Shown here in pieces: positions 1-5,944 of a DNA stretch of 14,700 nt. Below the pieces are notes generated by a model that was not told the DNA's origin, did no database searches, and saw only the letters and a program-made list of their open reading frames with translations. Each line of letters opens with the position of its first letter. The stretch's first letter is position 1. The DNA is taken from contig CALAYY010000050.1 of the NCBI GenBank assembly GCA_937895465.1, positions 1 through 14,700 on the forward strand, read 5' to 3'. Made by a program: the position numbers and the translations under genes. This DNA is from an uncultured Clostridia bacterium (GTDB taxonomy: Bacteria; Bacillota; Clostridia; Christensenellales; DUVY01).

Positions 1-883
1 GGATTTGCCTATTCGTTATGCCGAAACCTCCACGCTTTTTAGAAACGAAAACAGCGGAGAAATGCATGGTCTTATCCGTGTCAGACAGTTTACATTAAGT
101 GACGGTCATATTATATGTACGCCCGAACAGGTAAGACAAGAGTTCAAAAATTCATTGGAGTTATCTTATTATCTACTTGATACTTTGGGTTTAAGAGAAG
201 ATATAACCTTCAGGTTCTCAAGATGGGATCCTAATAATACCGACAAGTACATCAATGACCCCAAACGCTGGGAACAAACAGAAAGCTTGATGAAAGAGAT
301 TTTGGACGGACTTAATATTGATTATGTCGAAGGCATAGGAGAGGCCGCTTTTTACGGTCCTAAGCTCGATTTTCAGATTAAGAATGTCTATGGCAAGGAA
401 GACACTATAATAACTATTCAAATTGACTTTTGCTTGTCCGAAAGATTTGGCATGGAATATACCGATGCAGACGGAGTCAAAAAGAACCCTTATATTTTGC
501 ACAGAAGCTCAATAGGCTGCTATGAAAGAACGCTTGCATTGTTGATAGAAAAATATGCAGGAGCTTTCCCTACATGGCTTGCACCTGTTCAGGTTGTAGC
601 CATGTCTTTAACTGATCGCACAATCCCTGATGTCGAAAATATTGCCCAAGAATTAACCAAAGTCGGCATATCTATCCAAAAGGATATAAGAGCAGAAAAA
701 ATCGGCTATAAGATAAGAGAAGCGCAGATTAATAAAGTTCCCTATATGCTGATTATTGGAGATAAGGATAAAGAAGCAGGCGTGGTAAGCGTACGAAGCC
801 GAAAAGACGGCGATATCGGACAGTTTAAATTAGAGGACTTTATTAAAAAGATTAAACAAGAAATTGACACTAAGAGCAGATAA
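1..883 (+). CDS. thrS: Threonyl-tRNA synthetase, 3' part (5' end outside window)
   Basis: This is the C-terminal ~293 residues of a class II threonyl-tRNA synthetase, which charges tRNA-Thr in the cytoplasm. The reading frame is open from base 2 (Asp-Leu-Pro-Ile-Arg-Tyr-Ala-Glu), so the start lies upstream. Visible in order are motif 2 (RYAE, then FRNENSGEMHGLIRVRQFT), a DGHIIC segment and ILHRSSIG, which carry two of the three expected zinc-ligand histidines. Motif 3 follows (IGCYERTLALLIEKYAG), then FPTWLAPVQV opening the anticodon-binding domain, which runs to the stop at 881-883. The N-terminal TGS and editing domains would lie before the window. FTLSDGHIIC differs from the more usual FTQDDAHIFC, which suggests a divergent subgroup. 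A strong terminator follows immediately, so thrS is not co-transcribed with infC here. Confidence 0.96.
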   Translation, partial: DLPIRYAETSTLFRNENSGEMHGLIRVRQFTLSDGHIICTPEQVRQEFKNSLELSYYLLDTLGLREDITFRFSRWDPNNTDKYINDPKRWEQTESLMKEILDGLNIDYVEGIGEAAFYGPKLDFQIKNVYGKEDTIITIQIDFCLSERFGMEYTDADGVKKNPYILHRSSIGCYERTLALLIEKYAGAFPTWLAPVQVVAMSLTDRTIPDVENIAQELTKVGISIQKDIRAEKIGYKIREAQINKVPYMLIIGDKDKEAGVVSVRSRKDGDIGQFKLEDFIKKIKQEIDTKSR

Positions 884-888
884 AAACT

Positions 889-916
889 AAACGGCGTTAT
901 ATAAACGCCGTTTTTT
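889..916 (+). terminator. Intrinsic terminator of thrS
   Basis: The 8-bp stem ACGGCGTT (891-898) pairs with AACGCCGT (904-911) around a 5-nt loop and runs into TTTTTT. It starts 8 bases after the thrS stop codon. Confidence 0.93.
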
Positions 917-956
917 ATATTATAGCAACTTAAAAATAGATGTTAAAAATAATTTC

Positions 957-984
957 TTGACTGTAAAAATATATATGTTATAAT
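957..984 (+). promoter_or_regulatory. Sigma-A type promoter of the 72-residue membrane protein
   Basis: TTGACT (957-962), a 16-bp spacer and a perfect TATAAT (979-984). The expected transcription start, 6-8 bases downstream of the -10 box, falls on or next to the ATG at 991, which predicts a leaderless mRNA. Confidence 0.75.
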
Positions 985-990
985 GTTAAC

Positions 991-1209
991 ATGAAAAAAT
1001 ATGCTTCGTTATTGATAATTATAGTTGCTAACATAATTCTTTTAATTGAATTTATATTTCTTGTTGTTTCGAAGCAAGATATAGTATCAATTATACTACT
1101 TATTGTTATATCGATAAGTGTATTGGGTTGTATAACTAGTCTTTTTATTAGCGTATTAAAGGACAAAAAAGCCAAAAAACAAGAAAAAGATAAAAATATA
1201 GAAGTCTAA
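991..1209 (+). CDS. Small two-helix membrane protein, apparently leaderless
   Basis: This is a 72-residue protein of unknown function. A short MKKYA start leads into two hydrophobic helices (about residues 6-27 and 31-54), with SKQD between them. The C-terminal tail is strongly basic (KDKKAKKQEKDKN), so the hairpin is likely anchored with the tail in the cytoplasm. No Shine-Dalgarno sequence precedes the ATG; instead a TATAAT box ends 6 bases upstream, so transcription probably begins at the start codon. The gene converges on the minus-strand 24-residue peptide gene, and the hairpin between them lies 13 bases after the stop. I do not recognise the family. A hydrophobic stretch with a charged tail is also the look of small type I toxins, but nothing here proves that. 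Confidence 0.6.
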   Translation: MKKYASLLIIIVANIILLIEFIFLVVSKQDIVSIILLIVISISVLGCITSLFISVLKDKKAKKQEKDKNIEV

Positions 1210-1216
1210 ACATATT

Positions 1217-1246
1217 AAAAAAGGGGCTGTTAGTTTTAACAGCCCC
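1217..1246 (-). terminator. Intrinsic terminator of the minus-strand peptide gene
   Basis: A perfect 10-bp stem, GGGGCTGTTA (1223-1232) with TAACAGCCCC (1237-1246), has a 4-nt loop. The run of six A at 1217-1222 becomes a U-tract only for a minus-strand transcript. On the plus strand the stem is followed by TGTCC, so it is a poor terminator in that direction. Confidence 0.88.
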
Positions 1247-1285
1247 TGTCCATGAACAATTTGCGGGAATAACACCTGTTTGATG

Positions 1286-1360
1286 TTATTTCTTTACGGG
1301 TTTTGCGGGTTTCGAAGGAGCCTGAGCGGGCTTCTCAGCAGGTTTTTTAACATCTGCCAT
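1286..1360 (-). CDS. 24-residue Lys/Pro/Ala-rich basic peptide
   Basis: This tiny gene is supported by a complete set of signals rather than by homology. On the minus strand the sequence reads GGGAGG, nine bases, then ATG, followed by 24 codons ending in TAA. The peptide starts MADVKKPAEK and ends KPAKPVKK. It consists almost wholly of Lys, Pro and Ala, has no hydrophobic core, is strongly basic and is probably disordered. A TTGACT-16-TATACT promoter lies upstream and a textbook terminator lies downstream, giving a transcript of about 175 nt. The composition resembles histone-H1-like or ribosomal-protein tails that bind nucleic acid, but that is only an analogy. Alternatively the RNA itself could be functional, overlapping the 3' end of the convergent membrane-protein mRNA. 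I do not recognise the peptide. Confidence 0.68.
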   Translation of the reverse strand: MADVKKPAEKPAQAPSKPAKPVKK

Positions 1361-1399
1361 GATCGATTACCTCCCTTTGATTTGTATGAAATCTCTTTT

Positions 1400-1427
1400 A
1401 GTATACTCCTTGCAATGTAGAAGTCAA
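1400..1427 (-). promoter_or_regulatory. Promoter of the 24-residue peptide gene
   Basis: Read on the minus strand: TTGACT (1427-1422), a 16-bp spacer and TATACT (1405-1400). The predicted start is near 1393, giving a 5' leader of about 33 nt that contains the GGGAGG ribosome binding site at 1370-1375. Confidence 0.75.
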
Positions 1428-1568
1428 TATCATTATCAAAAAAATATTTTGTTTTTTTTAACAAAAACAGTTACAAAAAATCATAAAAAGATATATAATA
1501 ATTTTTTGAGCTATTATTTTTGATCTAGCATTTTATAAGCACAATAAAAAACAATATTAATAAAACCA

Positions 1569-1597
1569 TTGACAAAAAAAGTTCTTTAGTATAAAAT
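1569..1597 (+). promoter_or_regulatory. Promoter of the infC-rpmI-rplT operon
   Basis: A perfect TTGACA at 1569-1574 is followed by TATAAAAT at 1590-1597. The spacer is 15 bp if TATAAA is the -10 box and 17 bp if it is TAAAAT. The predicted start is near 1604, at the beginning of the structured leader. Confidence 0.72.
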
Positions 1598-1603
1598 ATC
1601 TTA

Positions 1604-1741
1604 AGCAAAGCAGAAGTTATCTCTTCTCACCGGTTGGGAAATCTCGAACCGAGTCAATATAGTATAATACTTATTATTTATATATTGATTTTGAAGCAGG
1701 TAATTACGCCTGCTAATTTTTTATATTTTTGGAGGTCGGTT
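1604..1741 (+). promoter_or_regulatory. infC operon leader, L20-leader type autoregulatory RNA
   Basis: About 138 nt of untranslated RNA precede infC. The first helix is AGAAG (1612-1616) with CTTCT (1623-1627). It runs into a CACCGGTT segment whose CGGTT can pair with AACCG across an AAATCTCG-type loop. A terminator hairpin sits directly before the infC ribosome binding site. In Bacillota the infC-rpmI-rplT operon is known to be controlled by ribosomal protein L20 binding its leader and causing premature termination. The position, the CTTCTCACC segment and the terminator match that system. The L20 contact structure itself has not been verified. Confidence 0.72.
1695..1722 (+). terminator. 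Leader attenuator terminator before infC
   Basis: AGCAGG (1695-1700) pairs with CCTGCT (1709-1714), plus one wobble pair, followed by TAATTTTTT. It ends only nine bases before the GGAGG of infC, so a terminated transcript would contain no coding sequence. Confidence 0.75.
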
Positions 1742-2257
1742 ATTTTTAAGGATTTAGAAATCAATGAAAGGATTCGTGATCGCGAAATAAGAGTTATTGA
1801 TGATAACGGCACACAATTAGGCATTATGTCTTCTTATGACGCCAGCAAGTTAGCGGATGAAAAGAATCTTGATTTGGTTAAAATTTCACCCAATGCCAAT
1901 CCGCCTGTATGTAAGATAATGGATTACGGCAAGTACAGATTTGATGCAATAAAAAGAGAAAAGGATGCCCGAAAGAATCAAAAGGCAACCGAATTGAAAG
2001 AAATCTGGCTGTCTATGACCATTGATAAGCACGACTTGGAAACCAAGGCAAAACAAGCGGGTAAGTTTATCTTAGACGGCGACAAGGTAAAGGTATCAAT
2101 CAGAATGAGAGGACGTCAGCAAGCGCATTCGGATATCGGTGTAGAAGTTATGCAGAAATTTTTTGAAATTTTGAAAGACATAGCTATACAGGAAAAGAAT
2201 GCTTATAGAGAAGGCAGAAGTATATATATGATACTTGCGCCTATAAAAACAAAGTAA
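1742..2257 (+). CDS. infC: Translation initiation factor IF-3, AUU start
   Basis: IF-3 binds the 30S subunit, prevents premature 50S joining and checks the initiator tRNA-start codon pairing. The product is 171 residues, the usual size. The N-terminal domain begins with KDLEINERIRDREIRVID and contains SPNANPPVCKIMDYGKY. A lysine-rich linker leads to the C-terminal domain with VKVSIRMRGRQQAH and a final EGRSIYMILAP. No ATG or GTG sits where the protein should begin. The only well-placed start is ATT at 1742, six bases after GGAGG (1731-1735). An upstream in-frame TTG at 1634 would translate the regulatory leader and is rejected. AUU is the classic rare infC start, used because IF-3 discriminates against it and so limits its own synthesis. 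The gene is first in the operon with rpmI and rplT. Confidence 0.95.
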   Translation: MFKDLEINERIRDREIRVIDDNGTQLGIMSSYDASKLADEKNLDLVKISPNANPPVCKIMDYGKYRFDAIKREKDARKNQKATELKEIWLSMTIDKHDLETKAKQAGKFILDGDKVKVSIRMRGRQQAHSDIGVEVMQKFFEILKDIAIQEKNAYREGRSIYMILAPIKTK

Positions 2258-2275
2258 TTTACGGAGGAACATAAT

Positions 2276-2470
2276 ATGCCAAAAATGAGAAGCCACAGCG
2301 GCGCAAAAAAGCGTTTTAGAGTAACCGGCGGCGGCAAGCTAAAAAGAGGACAGCAAGGTAAAAACCATATTTTAGCTAAAAAACGCCGTAAGACAATAAG
2401 AAATTTGCGTAAGACCGATTATGTAAGTGTAACGCAAGAAAAAACAATCAAGACAATAATACAAGGTTAA
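2276..2470 (+). CDS. rpmI: 50S ribosomal protein L35 (bL35)
   Basis: This 64-residue basic protein has the L35 signature: MPKMRSHSGAKKRFRVTGGG at the start, then KNHILAKKRRKTIRNLRK. It is a structural component of the large ribosomal subunit. A GGAGG lies nine bases before the ATG. It follows infC by 18 nt and precedes rplT by 18 nt, so the three are one operon. Confidence 0.97.
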   Translation: MPKMRSHSGAKKRFRVTGGGKLKRGQQGKNHILAKKRRKTIRNLRKTDYVSVTQEKTIKTIIQG

Positions 2471-2488
2471 CGGAGGCGCTAGAAAGAT

Positions 2489-2842
2489 ATGAGAATAAAA
2501 AGAGCGGTCAACGCAGTAAAAAAACGCAGAAAGATATTAAGGTTATCCAAAGGATATTGGGGCGCAAAGTCAAAGTTATATAGAGTAGCCCGTCAGGCTG
2601 TTATGAAGTCTTTGATGTATGCATACATCGGCAGAAGACTGAGAAAGAGAGATTTTAGAAAACTCTGGATTGCACGTATCAACGCAGCAGCAAGAATTAA
2701 CGGACTTAGCTACAGCAAGTTTATGTTTGGGCTAAAGACAGCAGGCATCAATCTTAACAGAAAGATGTTGGCAGACCTAGCGGTCAATGATGCAACGGCA
2801 TTTTCGGCACTAGCTGATAAAGCCAAAGCAGCTGTAAAATAA
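2489..2842 (+). CDS. rplT: 50S ribosomal protein L20 (bL20)
   Basis: This 117-residue L20 is full length. It has RIKRAVNAVKKRRKILRLSK at the start, YRVARQAVMKSLMYAYIGRR, the RKLWIARINAAARINGLSYS core, and LNRKMLADLAVND near the end. L20 is needed for early 50S assembly, and in Bacillota it also represses its own operon by binding the infC leader, which fits the attenuator seen upstream. The start is MRIKR rather than the common MARVKR. The GGAGG is 12 bases from the ATG, slightly farther than usual. A terminator begins six bases after the stop. Confidence 0.97.
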   Translation: MRIKRAVNAVKKRRKILRLSKGYWGAKSKLYRVARQAVMKSLMYAYIGRRLRKRDFRKLWIARINAAARINGLSYSKFMFGLKTAGINLNRKMLADLAVNDATAFSALADKAKAAVK

Positions 2843-2848
2843 AAACAT

Positions 2849-2874
2849 AAAGCCCATTAATATGGGCTTTTATT
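2849..2874 (+). terminator. Terminator of the infC-rpmI-rplT operon
   Basis: AAAGCCCA (2849-2856) pairs with TGGGCTTT (2863-2870) around a 6-nt loop and runs into TTTTATT. Confidence 0.88.
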
Positions 2875-2879
2875 ATAAC
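2867..2879 (+). repeat. 13-bp direct repeat, left copy
   Basis: CTTTTATTATAAC is repeated exactly at 3005-3017. It overlaps the tail of the rplT terminator. Similarity continues more loosely to the right of both copies (ATAGGAATTAT and TATGGAAATTAT), consistent with a duplicated flank around an inserted 125-bp segment. Confidence 0.55.
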
Positions 2880-2882
2880 ATA

Positions 2883-3011
2883 GGAATTATCGCCAAGCTG
2901 CAAAACGTTAGTTTGGAAATTTGGCAGGAATTCCGACTCGTTTCAAAAAAGGCGGTGCACAACGTGCACTGCAGCAACGCTGTGATTCGCGTTAGCAATC
3001 ACGCCTTTTAT
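2883..3011 (+). other. Structured intergenic element before the SpoU methyltransferase gene
   Basis: Nearly the whole stretch can fold. The left domain is GGAATT (2883-2888) with AATTCC (2929-2934), a 3x3 internal loop, then GCCAA (2892-2896) with TTGGC (2921-2925), capped by a CAAAAC/GTTTG hairpin. The right domain is closed by AAAAGGCG (2947-2954) with CGCCTTTT (3002-3009). Inside it are three abutting hairpins: GTGCAC-AAC-GTGCAC (2955-2969), CAGC-AAC-GCTG (2972-2982) and TGATT/AATCA (2983-3001). The result is a compact four-way junction with almost no free bases. It ends in CCTTTTATTAT, so it could act as a terminator. It does not carry the T-box core or tRNA landmarks. It may be a regulatory leader, a small RNA or a small insertion. 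Confidence 0.55.
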
Positions 3012-3017
3012 TATAAC
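3005..3017 (+). repeat. 13-bp direct repeat, right copy
   Basis: Second exact copy of CTTTTATTATAAC (first at 2867-2879), ending one base before the start codon of the next gene. Confidence 0.55.
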
Positions 3018-3018
3018 T

Positions 3019-3768
3019 ATGGAAATTATAAAATCGCGCGCTAACGATACTGTAAAAATGCTCAAAAAACTTGACCAAAAAAAATTTAGAAATGAGCAAG
3101 GACTTTTTTTGGTTGAAGGGCAGAAAATGCTCAAAGACTGCTTGCATGCAGGATTTGAGATAGTTTTGGTTGCAGTCAGTGAGAGCAAAATCAATGACTA
3201 TAAGGAATTTTTAAACATTTCCAAAACTGTGGTTTTGCAAGACGAGATACTGCAATATTTGAGCGGTACAGTAACTTCGCAAGGGATTTTGGCTGCGGTA
3301 AAATATATCAAAAACAAACCTAAACTACCCAAAAATGATTCGCTTATACTAGACAACATAAGCGATGCGGGCAATGTGGGCACAATTATCCGTACAGCGG
3401 CAGCGGCGGATATTTTGGATATATATCTGATTAATTGTGCAGACCCCTACAGTCCAAAGACAATCCGAAGCACAATGGGCGGAATCTTCTTTACACGCAT
3501 ATATGAAATTGACTATACTTTTCTTGACGAGCTTGAAAGGGTAAGTATTATTTTGGGAGCGGATATGCAAGGCACAACTTTCCAAAATTATAACAGGACT
3601 AGAGAAAACATATCTTTGGCTATAGGCAATGAAGCCAATGGGCTTAGTGAAATTGTCCGTAAAAAATGCAAAGGTTTTTTGTCTATTCCTATGAAAAACA
3701 CCGAATCATTGAATGCGGCGGTGAGTGCGGGTATTTTGATGTATTATTTGAAAAGTAAGGAGTTTTAA
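3019..3768 (+). CDS. SpoU/TrmH-family RNA 2'-O-ribose methyltransferase
   Basis: This 249-residue SPOUT-class enzyme transfers a methyl group from S-adenosylmethionine to a ribose 2'-OH of rRNA or tRNA. Residues 1-100 form the L30e-like substrate-binding domain (KKFRNEQGLFLVEGQKML). The catalytic domain has motif 1 at 111-126 (LDNISDAGNVGTIIRT, with the conserved Asn and Arg), motif 2 at 201-210 (AIGNEANGLS) and motif 3 at 223-240 (IPMKNTESLNAAVSAGIL), which builds the trefoil knot. Bacillota often have a relative (YsgA type) near rplT or pheS, which suggests rRNA as the target; the exact nucleotide cannot be told. No ribosome binding site precedes the ATG, where the structured element ends instead. 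The N-terminus fits the family, so the start is still preferred. yebC follows after 2 nt. Confidence 0.88.
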   Translation: MEIIKSRANDTVKMLKKLDQKKFRNEQGLFLVEGQKMLKDCLHAGFEIVLVAVSESKINDYKEFLNISKTVVLQDEILQYLSGTVTSQGILAAVKYIKNKPKLPKNDSLILDNISDAGNVGTIIRTAAAADILDIYLINCADPYSPKTIRSTMGGIFFTRIYEIDYTFLDELERVSIILGADMQGTTFQNYNRTRENISLAIGNEANGLSEIVRKKCKGFLSIPMKNTESLNAAVSAGILMYYLKSKEF

Positions 3769-3770
3769 TT

Positions 3771-4508
3771 ATGTCAGGGCATAGTAAGTGGGCTAATATC
3801 AAACACAAAAAAGAAAAGGGCGATGCGGCAAAAGCCAAGATTTTTACCAAAATCGGCAGAGAAATAGCAGTTGCTGTAAAGCTGGGCGGTTCGGACCCTA
3901 ACAGCAATCCAAAGCTTAGGGATTTGATAGTAAAAGCAAGGGACAACAATATCCCCAATGATAATATAATAAGAAGTATCAAAAAAGCGGCAGGAGAATT
4001 GGGTAATGTCAATTATGAGGAAATCACTTATGAAGGTTATAGTGTAGGCGGCGTTGCTGTTATTGTAGATACTCTTACCGATAACAAAAACAGGACAGCA
4101 GGCGATATGCGTCATATATTTGACAAATACGGCGGGTCACTTGGCACTGTGGGCTGTGTATCGTTTATGTTTGACACTAAGGGTGTAGTTATTGCCCAAA
4201 GAGAAGACGAACAAAAAGATGATGATATAATGCTTTTGGCTATTGATAACGGTGCAGATGACTTTTTGGCAGAGGATGACCAATATGAAATATTGACCGA
4301 TCCTACTAATCTGCATAATTTGAGAACTAGTCTTGAAGAAGCAGGGATCAAGGTTATTTCAGCAGAGATTGACAAGATACCTCAAAACACCATTAAGGTA
4401 GAGGGCGAAGCGGCAGAAAAAGTTCAAAACCTGATAGACAAACTTGACGAAAACGATGATGTCCAAAATGTTTATCACAATGCCGAAATGCCCGAAGATG
4501 TAGAATAA
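3771..4508 (+). CDS. yebC: YebC/PmpR/TACO1-family translation factor
   Basis: A 245-residue, full-length YebC-family protein. It begins with the family hallmark MSGHSKWANIKHKKEKGDAA, continues with FTKIGREIAVAVKLGG and DNNIPNDNIIRSIKKA, and has YEGYSVGGVAVIVDTLTDN in the second domain. Members were first described as transcriptional regulators (PmpR). The mitochondrial relative TACO1 activates translation, and bacterial YebC proteins have been linked to elongation through difficult sequences such as proline runs. The translation-rich neighbourhood fits the latter role. AAGGAG sits inside the end of the upstream gene and the intergenic gap is 2 nt, so the two are translationally coupled. The C-terminus is acidic. 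In many bacteria yebC directly precedes ruvC; here ruvC is about 8.5 kb away. Confidence 0.94.
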   Translation: MSGHSKWANIKHKKEKGDAAKAKIFTKIGREIAVAVKLGGSDPNSNPKLRDLIVKARDNNIPNDNIIRSIKKAAGELGNVNYEEITYEGYSVGGVAVIVDTLTDNKNRTAGDMRHIFDKYGGSLGTVGCVSFMFDTKGVVIAQREDEQKDDDIMLLAIDNGADDFLAEDDQYEILTDPTNLHNLRTSLEEAGIKVISAEIDKIPQNTIKVEGEAAEKVQNLIDKLDENDDVQNVYHNAEMPEDVE

Positions 4509-4527
4509 TAAGTTTTAGAGGTTAGAT

Positions 4528-5728
4528 ATGGAAGATTTTATTTTGAGTGTATGTAAAAACGTTAAATTGGCAAGTGCTGAGCTTGCTTTATACGACACGC
4601 ACAAAAAGAACAAAATTTTAGAAAGCATTGCTTGTGAGCTGATAGCAAATAAAGACATAATTTTGCAGGCTAATTCTAAGGATTTGGAAAACAGCATTTT
4701 AAAGCCTTCTCATTATCTTGACCGCATGAGACTTAGCGAAAAAAGAATAGAAGACATCGCTCAAGGTGTCAAAGATATAATTACATTACCTGACCCTGTG
4801 GGCGAAGTTTTAGAACAGTTTATAGCACCTAATAGCGGTCTAAAAATCCAAAAAGTCAGAGTACCGCTGGGGGTTGTAGGTATTATATATGAAGCACGCC
4901 CCAATGTTACGGTTGATACAGCGGTTTTATGTCTCAAAAGCTCCAATGCGGTAATTTTGCGTGGCAGCCGTGATTGTATTAATAGCAATACTGTTTTGGT
5001 TGAAGTTATGAAAAACGCCGTAAAAAAGGCAGGCGGCAATCCTGATATTTTGGGTTATATTGACTGCACACACGAGCAGGCTGTGGACTTAATGCGTGCC
5101 AATGATTATATTGATGTGTTGGTTCCTAGAGGCTCTGAGAGGCTTATAAAGTCTGTTGTTGAGAGTTCAACCATTCCTGTCATTGAGACGGGGACAGGCA
5201 ACTGCCATGTATATGTCGAAAGCACAGCTGAGCTTAATATGGCTGTTGATATAGCAGTCAACGCCAAAGTTTCAAGACCGTCTGTATGCAATGCGGCAGA
5301 AAGCTTACTTATAGACGAGAGTATTTATAAAACATATCTGCCGATTATTTGTCAGGCTTTAGATAATCACAATGTAGAGATCCGAGGCTGTGACAAAACA
5401 TGCGAAGTCTTTTCAAAGGCAAAATATTATTTCTATAAAAGTGGTTCAAGACTACAACGAAGCGATTGAGCATATCAACCAACATGGAACACAGCACAGC
5501 GAAAGTATTATTACTTCTGACCCAGAAGTTGCGAAAGCATTTACAAATAGAGTTGATGCGGCGGCAGTTTATGTCAACGCTTCAACACGCTTTACAGACG
5601 GCGGAGAGTTTGGCTTTGGGGCAGAATTAGGCATTTCTACCCAAAAGCTCCATGCACGAGGCCCTGTAGGACTAAAAGAACTGACCTCATACAAATATGT
5701 TATTAATGGCAGCGGTCAAATAAGATAA
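4528..5728 (+). pseudogene. proA: Gamma-glutamyl phosphate reductase, frameshifted with a missing segment
   Basis: ProA reduces gamma-glutamyl phosphate with NADPH to glutamate semialdehyde, the second step of proline synthesis. Residues 1-298 are normal, including VPLGVVGIIYEARPNVTVD and the catalytic cysteine in RPSVCNAAES (Cys254). After SKA (near 5421) the first frame runs into an unrelated tail and stops at 5469. The conserved remainder (IISIKVV, DAAAVYVNASTRFTDGGEFG, STQKLHARGP) continues in the +1 frame to 5728. About 14 residues expected between the two halves (the TEEDW...EYLD region) are absent, so a 3n+2 deletion is more likely than a single-base error. The two frames span about 400 codons against a usual ~415. 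proB is not adjacent. Either the gene is inactive or the assembly is wrong here. Confidence 0.85.
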
Positions 5729-5731
5729 TAA

Positions 5732-5944
5732 TTAATCCAGATATTCGTCCGGCTTTGGCTCTTCTTGGTCATCCTCATAGACTTCGTTATAATCATCTCT
5801 TTTATAGTTTTGATGAATGCCGTATAATTCGCCGTAAGCATTAGCTTGCTCTTCATCTTCAATAGCAGACGGTATCAGACCCGTACACTCACTCATGGAT
5901 GCCAAGTTGGTTACATCATAAGTTATATCATCCTTGTGTTTCAT
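5732..5944 (-). CDS. Small acidic protein of unknown function
   Basis: A 70-residue protein on the minus strand. GAGGAGG lies seven bases before the ATG, which makes it a credible gene. The composition is strongly acidic, with a C-terminal run of Asp, Glu and Tyr (DYNEVYEDDQEEPKPDEYLD). There is no signal peptide, membrane segment or cysteine pair. The middle SECTGLIPSAIEDEEQANAY looks like a real conserved patch rather than low complexity. A TATAAT box on the minus strand (5980-5975) may belong to its promoter, but no clear -35 box is visible. It ends three bases from the proA stop, tail to tail, with no terminator between them. I do not recognise the family. Confidence 0.7.
   Translation of the reverse strand: MKHKDDITYDVTNLASMSECTGLIPSAIEDEEQANAYGELYGIHQNYKRDDYNEVYEDDQEEPKPDEYLD

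Noticed and set aside
1634..1741. Upstream TTG start for infC
   Set aside because: The extra 36 residues would be translated from the attenuator leader, have no similarity to IF-3, and there is a perfect GGAGG/AUU start at 1742.
2883..3018. T-box leader or tRNA gene before the SpoU methyltransferase
   Set aside because: AAAAAAGGCGGTGC resembles the T-box core only loosely; the UGG needed to pair with tRNA NCCA is absent, as are specifier-stem landmarks. The four-way junction has no T-loop motif, no anticodon arm geometry and no CCA end.
2862..3044. 60-codon frame across the structured element
   Set aside because: It lies over the terminator loop and paired segments, has no ribosome binding site, and overlaps the start of the methyltransferase gene.
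5415..5430. Programmed +1 frameshift or translational bypass in proA
   Set aside because: No slippery codon, stop-codon pause or stimulatory structure is evident, and a conserved block is missing rather than an extra one inserted, so recoding would not restore a normal protein.
5390..5728. Second proA frame as a separate gene starting at GTG 5390
   Set aside because: The first ~16 codons are out-of-frame proA sequence; the rest is simply the C-terminal part of ProA. No ribosome binding site is present.
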